In this document: one piece after another, positions 11,400 to 22,053 of the stretch
How positions within the stretch are numbered: position 1 is the first letter of the stretch
Layout: every line of letters begins with the position of its first letter
Assembly (NCBI GenBank): GCA_963575745.1
Contig: CAUYUJ010016059.1
Location: 2,795,790 to 2,859,789 of the forward strand
DNA length: 64,000 nucleotides
DNA from: Prorocentrum cordatum
Lineage: Eukaryota > Sar > Dinophyceae > Prorocentrales > Prorocentraceae
Direction: 5' to 3'
Program-made: the position numbers and the translations under genes
The notes under the pieces: generated by a model
Database searches by the model: none
Seen by the model: the letters and a program-made list of their open reading frames with translations, nothing else
Told to the model about the DNA's origin: nothing

Positions 11400-13480
11400 C
11401 CCCGCGCGTTCCACCGAAGCGCGCAGCGCTTGCTACAAGTTACCAACTGTTTGATGACAGGGGGGGTTCTCGGGAGCCCGATCCCCCGGCCCATCCCCCG
11501 GGCGCCCCGCTATCCCCCGGGAGCTGCCCCGCGCGATCGGACGCCCCAGGCGGGGGCGGCGCTTTCAAGATCGACGTTGGCCAGCGCGAGCGGCGGCCGC
11601 GGAGGCTCGCGGCGAAGCGCGCCCGCGCTCTGCAAAATCAATTGCGCCCTCCCTTGGCGCCCGCCCCGTCCTTCCCCCCTTTTATCCCCTTGTCTTTCCC
11701 TTCCTCCTTCTCCTCCCCCCCCGCTGCCCCTTGCGCCGCCTTCTGTCCCCCCTGCGCCGCGCGCTCTGCATCCGATGGGCGGCGGTCGGGTCTGCGCCGC
11801 TAATCCGGGCGCCGCGCAGGGGGGCCCTGCGGCGCGACCGCCGCGTCGTCCTCGCCCTTGCACTCGCGCGCCACATCGAGCGCGGCGCGACCGCGACGCG
11901 CGCGTCGATCCGAACGCGCCCCCACCTCGAGCGCGAGGCCCGCGGCGTCGGCGCCGCTGGCCGCGCGTCGCCGCCTCAGCGCGGCTGGCGCACCGCCGCG
12001 CAGCACGGCGCACCGCGCCACCGATGTCGCAGTTCTGTTGCGCCGCCGCGCGCGAGCGGCGCCCCCTCTCCGGCCGCCGCCTGCAGCGGGGCGATGCGTC
12101 GAGCGGCTCGCCGCGGCGCGCAACGCGCGAAGGGGTTTTAAATGCATGCGCGAATGCGAATGTACTGGAGGCTCGCGCGGGCAGTGACCGGGCCGGGCCC
12201 AGGCTCCTGCGCGAGACGCAGCCGCGTCAAAAGTGAGGGTCGCTTCGGATTGGAGGCGTCGTGGAATCAAGAATTCCAGGATTGTGCTGCGGCGAGATTG
12301 GTTACGCCGCGCCTCAAACGCTTTGCTCCTCGCTGTGGGTCTGCCGTTTTGCCGCAGTGGATATCCTGCAAGTTGCCATATTTGTCAGTGGTCGTGGCCT
12401 CCGGGCGTGGGCTGTTGAAGCTCGCCCGCGGCGGCTGCGGCTCTGTCTGCTGGTCTGTCGTCTGTCGCTGGCGCTGGTGCATGGCGATGGTCCTCTGGCA
12501 CGGCTGCGGGTGGTTTCTTGATTGCCGATGGTATGTTGCACCGGCGCGTGGCGCGCGATGGTCGCGCGCGCGCCAGTTTGATTGCCGCTGGCGCTTCTGC
12601 ATTGGAACCCCTCATGGCGGTGCTTGGGTCGCCAGGGCGGGCGGCGGTGGCCCTTGCGGCGGGGCTGGCAGGGCTGGCCTTTGGATGTCAATGTTGGTCG
12701 GGTCGTGGGGTGGTTCGTGCTTCGGGGCGGCGGCGGTCGGCGCATGGGGCGCGGGTTGGCGCGGGGCGGTCGCGGTCGGCTGCTTGCCGCGACGTTGTTC
12801 GCTGCTGCGTAAATCGCGGCGATGAGGGCTGTCGTCCGCTGGGATCGCCACCTCAATCCCATCGGCTGCGGTCGTGTGATCTCTTGAATTTCCTGCCAGT
12901 GCCTGTCGATGCCGATGCCTCCCTGGGAATGGGAAGGGAACGTCGGGCGAGCCCCCTTGTGAATGGCCTCGTTCGGGTATGTTGGGTCCTGTTTTCGCTG
13001 GCGCACGGTGGGCGATCATGGAGATCGGCCGTTGTCCAGCGAGCTGAACGCTGCTGCGGTCCGCGTGGTGCATGGGCGTTCGCGCCAGGGGCCTTGGCGC
13101 GCAAGTCAGCCCGGGGGCGTGGCGCACGCCAGCGCGATATGAGCGCGCTGGAAGAGACTCGCGCGCGACGCGAGTGAATCTGAGTAGTTTGAGCAAGCGT
13201 TTCCCATGCGATTGTCGTGGTTTTCGTTTGTTGTTCGCAGTTGCAGTTGGGGGAATGAGCACTTCCGTTTGTCGCCGAAGTCACACTTGTCCATTAGTCG
13301 CCGAGGTCACACTTACCTCTGGGGTTTTCGTTGAATTCACGGCTTCGTTTACAGCCGCATCGGATTTCATATCGTGTTCTGCTATGTTCACGTTCGCACA
13401 TGTGTGTTTCGCGTTTTCGCTGAAGTCCGATTTGATAATTAGTTTTAAACTTAGAATGCAGCCCGGTGTTTAGCAGTTTG
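11400..13480. other. No gene seen; very GC-rich spacer grading to AT-richer DNA
   Basis: 11.4-12.2 kb is a C/G-rich pyrimidine and GCGC-rich stretch. 12.2-13.5 kb is less biased. Frames are open on both strands but no conserved domain, zinc-finger spacing or membrane helix pattern stands out. Confidence 0.4.
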
Positions 13481-13829
13481 CCTGCTCTGGGGCGTCATAA
13501 CTCATTCTGGCAGCCGCGGTATACAAGCTGGGCGGATCGGGTCGGAAGGGGCGGGGGTCCCGGGGTTATTCGGTGGACATGGGGCTCTTGCGGCCGCGGT
13601 ATGCAGGGTGGGCTGGTCGGGACGTCTGATTTGAAAACCTAGCGACTCCTACCTGTCGGCAAGGGGAAAAATATACCAAAGTTCCCAACATTAATTTCGT
13701 AATCCCGAATGCTGGTTAGCGGGACGGGGATCCTGCTTCGACCGCCTGCATAGCCGGCCAAGTACCATGCATTGGGCGATGGTGACTGGGTTTGCTTAGG
13801 TCACAGCAGTACGGTCGGGAACTCTGACG

Positions 13830-14010
13830 TCGCGCGTCGATCAGCCTGTTCTGGCCCACCAAACTTCGGCGCGACATGCTATCACTTCCAGGCGCCGGCG
13901 CCCGAGTCTCTTCGGGCCTCCCGCCCCGCGGACCCGAGCCACACGCCGTCCAGTTGCAAGGCCGAGCATGTCGCCAGGGCCGCCGCAACGGCACGCTGTG
14001 CAAAAACTCT
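13830..14010. repeat. Dispersed repeat R2, copy 1
   Basis: CTGTTCTGGCCCACCA-CTTCGG-GCGACA, then CGCCCCGCGGA and CCGAGCATGTCGCCAGGGCCGCCG, match the order and wording of 18190-18385. The two are diverged copies of a repeat of about 190 bp. Confidence 0.65.
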
Positions 14011-14364
14011 GGACCGTGTCCGCGTACCAATCACGAAGAGTCAGTCGCTCCCACCTGTGACTGCTTCCTCTGGGGGCCCAGCGGCGCGCGCGCGCGCACA
14101 GGGCCTCGACCAAACAAGTCCGTGGAAGGCGGTGACCCCGCCGGGCGCGGCGCCGGGAGGGGCCGTCGCAGCAGGGCGGGGGTGGGAGGGCGAGGTCTTG
14201 TGGCAGTCGCCATGGGGGAAGCGGGCCCCGAGGGAAACGGATCCAGAGGTCTTGTCGGCGTTTTCGGGTTCCCGGGGCCCGAGACCGGGCCCCGGGACTG
14301 TCCGGAAGCAACCCAGGATGAAGATCTCGTCTTGGGGGAAGGCCCCGGGGTCCAGGAGGGGCCA

Positions 14365-14512
14365 TGTCTCCGACGTTGCGTTTCGGTTCGATCTGGGCGT
14401 TGTTTTTCGAATTCGGCCCCGCGGCGTGCACGGGGCCAGGTCTCCGACGATTTGTTGCTGTTCGGTCTGTGCGTTGTTCTTCGAATTCGGCCCCGCGGCG
14501 CGCGAGGAGCGC
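14365..14512. repeat. Two tandem copies of an ~86-bp unit
   Basis: TCTCCGACG followed by TTCGAATTCGGCCCCGCGGCG occurs twice, offset by about 86 bp. Confidence 0.75.
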
Positions 14513-14609
14513 ATCAGGGTGGCGGTGGGTCGGAGGGCGAGTCCCAGGGTCCGAAGGTGGAACGAAGGGGGGGCGTGCGCACTGCAAATTTGGAGTCGGC
14601 TGGGGGGTC

Positions 14610-14790
14610 GCAGGTGGCCCAGCACTGGTTCCGGCCAGCAAGAGAGGGGGAATAGGTTCGAGGTTTTGGGTTCCAGAAGGTTGCTTGCCCCCTGTGGTCC
14701 CTGGGGGCCGTCCGTCTTCGGAGCCCGGGGCCGTCAAAACGGATGTGGGGTAAAACAAATTGCACCAAGTGGACCCCAAGACAGGTTTAG
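14610..14790. repeat. Dispersed repeat R3, copy 1
   Basis: The series GGTGGCCCA...TGG, GGTTCGAGGT, GTCCCTGGGGGCCGT and GGGGCCGTCAAAAC...ATGTGGGGT also occurs, in the same order, at 60925-61080. Confidence 0.65.
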
Positions 14791-15271
14791 GGATTGTTTC
14801 CGAACGAGGAACTACTCTATTGTTCCTTGCCCCTTTGCCCAGCTCGTCTGGCCACGCCTTCAGACACAGGAGAAGGCGGCCATCCAAGAGTTTGGCCAGC
14901 ACCCTCTCAACCCAGTCAGTAGAGGGGTGGCAGAGGCTTTGCTGATGATTGCTTATCTTCACTCTACCGTACGCCCCACGTGTACGACACCTCCAGAGTT
15001 CACGAGCACAAGACAGCGAATAACCCTGGTGGACTTGATCGTCCTCCCCTTCCTCCTCGTCGTCCTTGCCCCCTTCCTATTATTCTTACTGCTACCAAAC
15101 TCCACCTTCGTGCGTGGATCAGAGGAGCAAGAGGGCGTGATCTGCTTAAGTTCCGAAGGTGGGTCAGAGGTGACGGTGGAGACGAATAGCCCAGGGGTCG
15201 CAAATTCACGCAGACGTCCAATGAATTGGAAACTCATGACGGGAGGTTGTTTGCCCGTTTCGGTCTCTGAG

Positions 15272-15323
15272 GGTCCTCACAGGAAGTTGGGACCGTCGGT
15301 CCTCACAGGAAGTTGGGACCGTC
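15272..15323. repeat. 26-bp tandem duplication
   Basis: A 26-bp unit starting GGTCCTCACAGGAAGTTGGG is present twice, head to tail, without change. Confidence 0.9.
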
Positions 15324-15389
15324 GAAGTACGAGCCTGGATGAGGAATTGGCCCGGGAGAGAGGGTCCGGAGTTCTGGGGTCCCGCATGG

Positions 15390-15600
15390 ACATGCTCAGG
15401 ACATCGGATCCCCAAACGGTGTTGAGACCACACCGCGTGGTGAGTCATCGGGACTTCGAGGTGACCGCACGGTTTCGGGACAGGGGTCGTTCTCCGAGGA
15501 TGTCGCCGGCAACTATTAAAAGCCTCCACGGGTCCGTCAATGTCTTGAGATCGCCGCAAGGTCTGGCACCGCACGGTGTGACCTTGTCGCCATGTTCTAT
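15390..15600. repeat. Second copy of part of the kinase-gene insertion element
   Basis: 15421-15510 (GCGTGGTGAGTCAT, then GACCGCACGGTTT and GGTCGTTCTCCGAGGA) matches 22888-22968 inside the inverted-repeat element that interrupts the kinase exon. The insertion is therefore one member of a dispersed family. The ends of this copy were not located. Confidence 0.65.
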
Positions 15601-15673
15601 TGATTGTTTCGCCGATCGGCGCGGGCCCTTTGCGATCGACGAAGCACCGGCCCAGGCTCAGACACCCCACCTC

Positions 15674-15879
15674 TCGGGGGAGCGTAAGACCCGGGTTTGC
15701 CGGGACTCGGGTTCGCCATCGTTTTTTGACGACCGCGACCCGGATTTTGACGATGAGGAGTTTCGTGGGATGTCTGCAGCGGGAGGCCTCGTCAAAATGC
15801 AGGCTCGGCCTCGTCATTTTTTTGACGACCTCGTCGGGGATTTCCGAGTCCCCCGTACCCGGGTCTTACGTCTCCCCGA
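15674..15879. mobile_element. MITE-like element, ~206 bp, ~37-bp terminal inverted repeats
   Basis: 15674-15710 and 15844-15879 are inverted repeats with a core CGTAAGACCCGGGT and GGGACTCGG matched, and a few mismatches or a 1-nt gap. The interior carries TTTTTTGACGACC twice. Non-coding. A target duplication could not be fixed. Confidence 0.7.
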
Positions 15880-16074
15880 ACCTCCCCCACCCCTCGGGCA
15901 AGTGTCAAAACCCAGAAAACCACAAACGCGTACTTGTCCTTCCTGTTCTCCGGCCTCGCCCACCGAATCCCCTTGCGTCTATCCATCCATCAGCTCATCT
16001 GTCCATCCATCCAGCGATTCATCGGTCCATCTGTCCATCCAGGCATGGGTCTTGGGTCTCGGGTTTTTTTTTGG

Positions 16075-16690
16075 GGGGGGAGCGGCCTTGCATTTCTGGA
16101 GACATCCAACGTTTCTGCATGTCATAGGGCTTCATCGATGCTCGGAGAGGGTACTGCAAGGGCCTGAAGTCTCGGAACATGAGAACGGAGAGAATGGGGC
16201 GGATTAGTCATGTAAATGGAGATGGAGGCGAAGGAGTTGGAGCGGGGAGATGGACGAGACCACACCCACCACCAGCACGACCACCACCACCAGCACGACC
16301 ACCACCAACACAACCACCCCCACATCGTCTTGACGACCGCCCTCGTTCCCCACCCTGCCGCCTGAACGGCCGCCCCTGCCTTTAGTTTGCGCGTTTTGCG
16401 CTTGCGCTGTTTTGCCCGCGCAGGCGCCGCCTCGGGCGGCGTCTGAGTGATCGGCCGCGGTGATGGGTTTGGGCACCGCCCCCCGCCGCGGCGTGCTGTG
16501 GCCTTCCAGGCACCACGTTTGGACGGGTGCCTCGGATCTCGCTTCTCTTCTCTTCTCTCCCTGGGGGGGGGGCGAGGTGAGAGGCCAGGGAGGGAGGGCG
16601 AGGAAGTTGGCTGTCGGTGTGGGGGGGGGGGGACGGGCGAGCGCACGAGGAGCAGGCGCCCGAAGCGCGGGCCGACCACACCGCCGGATT
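16075..16690. other. No gene seen; G-tracts and CACCAC repeats
   Basis: G-tracts at about 16070 and 16625 and a CCACCACCAGCACGA tract near 16265-16310. No supported coding exon. Confidence 0.4.
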
Positions 16691-16865
16691 GTATATATGT
16701 ATATATACATATATATAAATGTATATGTATATATAATATATATATATATACGTAAATATATATATACATATAACACATATATATACATAAATGTATATAT
16801 ATATATACATGTATACGTATATATATATATATATATTCATGTTATATATATGTATATATAGATAC

Positions 16866-16901
<36 letters not shown>

Positions 16902-16905
16902 CGGA
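16690..16905. repeat. (TA)n-rich microsatellite block
   Basis: About 215 bp of TATATA/CATATA/GTATAT, the most AT-rich part of the window. The frames here are Tyr/Ile strings. Confidence 0.95.
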
Positions 16906-17159
16906 CGGAGGGACCTTGAACGATCCAATCAGAGGGTGGGCGACTCTGCAGGGGTACCCTGGTGCACGCCCTTTGCCCGCTCGAGTAACGGCGCGGCGCC
17001 ATCGTTTTTGTTGTCATTGCGTTGAAGGAGGAGCTCCGTGGATGACGACCTCGATGGCCGCCCGGTCACGCCACATGCAGCACCAGACTCTCGGCAACTG
17101 TGGGAGCTAAGGGCCTTCCCCCACATGCAATCCTCAGGTTTTGACCCCCTCCTTCTCCT

Positions 17160-18130
17160 TCTCCCTTCCACTCTCTCTCTCTCTCTCTCTATATCTCTCC
17201 TTTCCGATCGATCGAGAACGAGAGAGAGAGAGAGAGCGAGAGAACGAGAGCTCGTCGGCACGATTGGTTCCCTCAGGGGGTCCAAAGCACAACTCCCCCA
17301 GTTGTGACTGGTAAGACGAATGCGAGGGGAGGGGGTCGGGAGGACGAAAAGGAGGACACGGGCAGCAAAAGGTATTGTTGAAATTGGGATGCGGACAGGG
17401 TGCGGGCGGGAGGCGAGGACATGGGTGGGTGTGAGAGGGAGGGAGGGGAGGGGTGAATATCAACGGTCGATCACCCAGGGAGGACATGTTGACGATGAGG
17501 GAACGGGATCACCACTGGGGACAGGACGCGAGGTCAAGGGTGAACGCGGAGTGGCGCGGAGAAGAGCAAGCAGAGGGTGAGAAAGAGGAGGGGGAGGAGC
17601 GATGAAAGAACAGGATGACGAGGAGGAGGGGGGAGGTGGAGGGGCAGGTGACGCAAACCGATGAGGACGCGACGCAGGTGCAGGCGGCATACTCATATAC
17701 TGATGAGAGGACAGGGGTGGACGACGACGACGATGACGCGAAAAAATGATGGTTTGGTTGGTTGAGCGGGAGGGCGAGTCGGAGGAACAGAAGGAGAAAG
17801 CAAGAGGACTATGGTAAGGCGGAGGGATGACAAAGAGGACGCATATGCGACGGAATATGAGGAAGAACCGGATGAAGATGTCCGCGAGGACGAGGAAGGG
17901 ACGCAGTAGCATGAGAATTGGGACGACGACGAAAGGAACGGGAGGATGAATGGGGATAGGGATGGGGTGTAACGAGGACGAGTACCATTCGGGAGCGGAA
18001 GTGTGGAGGGGGAGGAAGCTTTGGAAGAGGCCGAGGTAGAGGAGGAGGAGGGGGAGGAGGAGGAGAAGGGGAGGAGGAGGAGGAGGAGGAGGAGGAGGAG
18101 GAGGAGGAGGAGGAGGAGGAGGAACGGGAC
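17160..18130. repeat. CT/GA and GGA low-complexity stretch
   Basis: CTCTCT at 17170-17195, GAGAGA at 17220-17240, then purine-rich GGA/GAGGA DNA to a GGA array at 18065-18125. No coding signature. Confidence 0.7.
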
Positions 18131-18189
18131 GACCAGAAGCAGGTTAAATGCATCGGAGAGGGCTTACGGCGTACGGTCAGGAATTGTCT

Positions 18190-18385
18190 GTGACTTAGCG
18201 TGTCGCGTCGCTGGTTCTGGTCCACCACGCTTCGGTGCGACGCACTATCCACACCCCTATGCCTAAGCGGCAGCGTCCCGAGCTGTTCCGATCCCCCCGT
18301 CCCGCGGAGAGGAGCGACACGCTATCCGCTTGCAAGGCATAGCGTGTCGCCGGGGCCGCCGCGGCGACACGCTCACCAAAAGTAG
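18190..18385. repeat. Dispersed repeat R2, copy 2
   Basis: Matches 13830-14010 in order. It contains GCGTGTCGCCGGGGCCGCCG followed at once by CGGCGACACGC, which can fold back on itself. Confidence 0.65.
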
Positions 18386-19324
18386 GAAGGTCCTGACTGT
18401 AGCGCGCGCGGAGAGGTTCTCGCCGACACTGGTGAAGCAAAGGGGTTCGGGGTGGACGACGAGGGCTAGGAGGAGGGCGGCTGATCGAGCGGACGCGGCG
18501 TAGGCCGCTGGTGTCGTCTCGGAGCTCCGCATAGTGGACGCCGTCCCGAGCTTGCCCGACGAGGCCCTTGGGCGCCCCGGCCAGGAAGTCGTCGCCGCCG
18601 CAGTCGACGCGGTCGGCCTCGCGGGGCTTTCGTTGTTAAGGTTCAGCGGGCGGTTCGTCGAGGCTCAGTGGAGGGATCCTGGGAACTGCTGGGGTTGAGG
18701 GAGGGGGGGAGAGGTCTGAGGCGTGAGTTGCAGTGTCCTCAGGCCCCTTGGAGTTCTTCGTTTTGTCCTGAGTGGAAGAGTTGTTTAAGGCCTGGACCCG
18801 AAATTGCATTTGTTTCCACGGATTCCCTCGTGCTGGGGCGTGTTCCCGGATGGGATTCTGGAGAGCACGTTGCATCTTCAGTGGGCCTCGCCTGTCCTGT
18901 GCATTGTAGTCTTTCTTGCTATTCGACGCGTGGTTGCCGCGGAGTCGGCGTGGAGTCGGCTTTGATCCGATGTGGATTCGATATGGGTTCGACACGGATT
19001 CGACGCTCTCGACAAGGATTCGACGCGGATTCGACGCGGATAGCGGCGCGACGGGATAGACAAGGTCCCCTGAATATGCAAAACGAGGGAGACGGGGGAC
19101 GGGGGGAGAAGAGGTGGGGGGTGGGACGACGGGCGATGAGCAGGAGCAGGGGGGGTAATAGAACGCAAGGTTTGGATCAGTAGGGGGGAGAGGAGGAGGC
19201 GGGAGGAGGGGGTGAGGACGGGGAGGGAGGAGGCGATGAATGAGGAGGAGGTGGATTTCGAAGGAAGAGCAGGAGGGAGAAGAAGGGGTCCAGTTCAGGA
19301 GGAGGACCAGGGGCTATCGCCCAG

Positions 19325-19455
19325 CGATCGACGATAGGGGCCAGATGGCCCACCCCGCCTGAGGCCGTGCGGCTTCGCTATCGGGGGCATATCGGCGATC
19401 CCTCGGCGATGTATCGCCGTTGATTCATCGACGTTCCTGCCCCCCCTTGAGCCAG
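19325..19455. repeat. Dispersed repeat R1, partial copy
   Basis: GGGGCCAGATGGCCCAC, GTGCGGCTTCGCTATCGGGGGC, GGCGATGTATCGCCG and CCCCCCTTGAGCCAG occur in the same order as in 63630-63765. The last part is also in kinase intron 2 (22620-22684). Confidence 0.75.
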
Positions 19456-20076
19456 CTTCCCCTACCATTTCTCTTAAGACAATTTTTGATCCGCGGGTCG
19501 AGAGCGAGCCTCTTCCGGTCGAAGCTCATGCCACTTAAGACACTGAGGGAGGAAAACGGGGAAGTTGAAGCAGGAGGAGGACGACGAGGGAGGATGAAGG
19601 AAGGGATGAGGAGGACGAGCAGGAGGAGGATGAGGAGGTTGAGAAGGAGGAGGCGGAGGACGAGGCTGAGTATACGGCGGAGGAGGAGGGGCTTCACAGA
19701 CGGGTTCCCGCCTTTTTCCCCTCCCTACGTCCCCCATATGGCGTCCGTCCTTCATCCTTTCGTTTGTTCTTGGCCCAGCCTGGAGATGTAATTCGAGGAG
19801 TGAGCTAGCTGATTGCTGATTGACAGATGACTGATTGCTGACTGTCTGACTCGCCCGTTCGCATGGCCTTTCTATTTCCGACCGTCGTGTGCGCAACTTA
19901 TGGCGCCACAGGTAGCAGACCGTTTTAATTGTCCATGCAGTGCGCAACCTATTGAGTTGTTGGCCGGCGATTGCGTAACCTATGGCGCCACCAATCGCAG
20001 GCCGTTTCATTTGAGGTGCAACTCGCGGAAAGGGGACGAAGGCAATGGGCAGTGGTGGCTATAGTGCGAGGGCGAA

Positions 20077-20146
20077 CATCCCGATGGCGGCATGGGCAGA
20101 AGGCCACTAGATTCTAGTGGCGTTTTGCCCATGCCGCCATTGGGAT
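20077..20146. repeat. Imperfect palindrome with ~30-bp arms
   Basis: ATCCCGATGGCGGCATGGGC with AAGGCCACTAGA is followed directly by TTCTAGTGGCGTTTTGCCCA with TGCCGCCATTGGGAT. The arms differ at a few positions, and the loop is at most one or two bases. It would extrude or fold as a hairpin. Confidence 0.8.
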
Positions 20147-20284
20147 CGGGTTGCGATCCAGACGCCCTGGAGGCATTTTGGGGGCTCTTGGGAGGCATCT
20201 TGGGGCATCTAGGGGGTATCTTGGGGGCATTTTGGCGCACGTGGGTGCGTTTGGGACCATCCTTGGGGCCGCGCTCCACGTCGT

Positions 20285-20298
20285 CATCGCCCTCCTCC

Positions 20299-20331
<33 letters not shown>

Positions 20332-20395
20332 GCATCAGCAGCATCGTCATCATCATCAGCAGCATCATCATCAGCAGCAGCATCATCATCCTCGT
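20285..20395. repeat. (ATC)n/(AGC)n microsatellite
   Basis: CATCATCATCAGCAGCATC run. The Ser-rich and Asp-rich frames are translations of it. Confidence 0.9.
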
Positions 20396-20689
20396 CTTGA
20401 ACCTGCGTGGATTCCTTTTGGGGATCATCCGCTGAAGCTGGAACGGTACAGAGAAGATGTGCGTGACCCATGGGTAAGCATGGCACGCACACATCGGGAA
20501 TTGTATCCAACTCTACGCGCCAGCAGCTGCTTTGGCCCGAGTTGGGCGTGCGCGACCGCAGGGGGAGGCAGCTGGTGGCCTGCATACATCTCGATGGCGC
20601 CGTTGGCGGCATGCGGCTCCCACGCCCCCGCCAGCAACCGCGAAGGACCGCCCAGAGTCTCCTGGAAACGAGGGAGCAGGGAGCGATGA

Positions 20690-20910
20690 TGGGGGTAAGA
20701 GGAATGGAGGAGGAGGAAGGACGAGGGAGCAGGAGGGAGGAGGAATGAGTGAGGGAGGGAGGGAGGGAGGGAGGGAGGACTGAGGGAAGGGTGGACCGAG
20801 GCGGAGTGAGGGAGGGAAGAGGGAGGGACAGGGACGGAGGATGAGGGAGGAGAAAGAGGAGGAAGGAAGAAGAGGAGGAGGCGGAGGAGGAGGGAAGGAA
20901 GGAAGAGGAA
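20690..20910. repeat. GGGA/GGAGGA purine tract
   Basis: GGGAGGGAGGGA repeats (about 20750-20780) and GAGGAGG repeats, strongly strand-asymmetric. No gene. Confidence 0.85.
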
Positions 20911-21975
20911 GGCGGACCAAGGGCACTGGACGTGTTCTCGGTGCTCTTTTTCGGGGCCTATGGTGGGCCTCTGGGCGCCTCTGGAAGCTTTTCTGGGGGC
21001 TGGCAGGGGCCTCCCGAGACTTTCGGGGACCCTGGCCTCGGCGCGAGCAAAGAATGGCGTCAGAAGCCGAGGGCAGAGGGATCGTTTTGAAGGGGCCTGT
21101 TCGTTTCTTCCCTCCCTCCTCCTCCCTCCACCTTCTCCCGTGGCGCGGAACATCGTAAAGGGAGGTCTTCTACAAGTTTCGGCTTCCTGCAGGAGCCCTC
21201 ACCGGGCCTCGGGATCGTCAGAAAGCGACTCGGGATGAAACACTGGTCCTGGGGAAGTGGTCCAGACCTCGGGGGGTCCGCGCTGTGAAACAAAGGCGTC
21301 GGAGATCTGGGGATGCCTCAGTCGGAGGACGGAGGAGCGACACCACCACCAGCGGGCCACCTCCGGCAAGGAGATTAGCGCTGCCCCCCGCTGGAGAATG
21401 GAAGTGTCTCACGCTTCACTCCGCAAAGAAGGGGGAGCACACCACCAGGAGGACTCCCGGGCCCCAGCGCTGACCTACCAGTCATCCGATTTTTGGATTG
21501 CGGGATCCGATAGCATAGATGCAATCAGGCATGTTAGTATGCAGTTCAGAACGGATGGAGGTTTCCCCACAGCTTGCGTCGGGAACGGAGAGAGAGAGAG
21601 AGAGAGCGAGAGAGACCAGAGCCACGTTGGCTCAGCGCCTCGCCAGTCCAAGGAACAGCAGACCCTCACTCAGGATGCTGGGGTCCACTCGGGGTTCCCC
21701 GGATGCCCCCGCCCCATTGCCCAGGGCCGGCCTATCACCCTGAACAGTTGTTTTTGGTGGTCTCGGGGCCTGGTAAGGGCCCCCAGAGGCCGAAAACAGC
21801 GCGAAACACCTCCACATGTCATTTCCCTACACTCTACTCTGGAGACCGGGACCGGCTGATGTGCTGTTCCCTGTCGACGTGGCTCTCCTGCCCCTCCTCG
21901 CTGGCGGTGGTGCAGATTTTTCCTGATTCTGCCCCAGGAGCCGCGGCCTGCCGCGTGGAGCCGTCACTCTCCAGG

Positions 21976-22053
21976 ATGTTCCTGGTCGGCCGCAAGCTGG
22001 GCGACGGGGCGTTTGGCGTGGTGTACAGCTGCACCCGGCGGCGCGACGGCCAG
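21976..22053 (+). CDS. Kinase exon 1: glycine-rich loop
   Basis: From the ATG at 21976 the frame reads MFLVGRKLGDGAFGVVYSCT and ends RRRDGQ, the nucleotide-binding loop G-x-G-x-F-G-x-V. Coding may begin upstream, because the frame is open back to an ATG at 21859 and there is a possible acceptor CAG at 21915. Placing the donor after CAG at 22053 gives DGQ-VVAAK, the usual spacing to the lysine. The intron then starts GATCGA, a GA donor, which is rare elsewhere but known in dinoflagellates. Reading on past 22053 meets TAA at 22081, so a splice is needed. Confidence 0.75.

Noticed and set aside
13772-16207. 811-codon open frame, the longest in the window
   Set aside because: It runs through dispersed repeats R2 and R3, a tandem duplication, and the MITE-like element at 15674-15879, with other frames open in parallel. 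No domain, and composition follows GC bias.
21034-21840. Upstream exons of the kinase gene
   Set aside because: Acceptor and donor-like sites occur, but no reading gave kinase-like or otherwise conserved sequence, so no exon is claimed before 21976.
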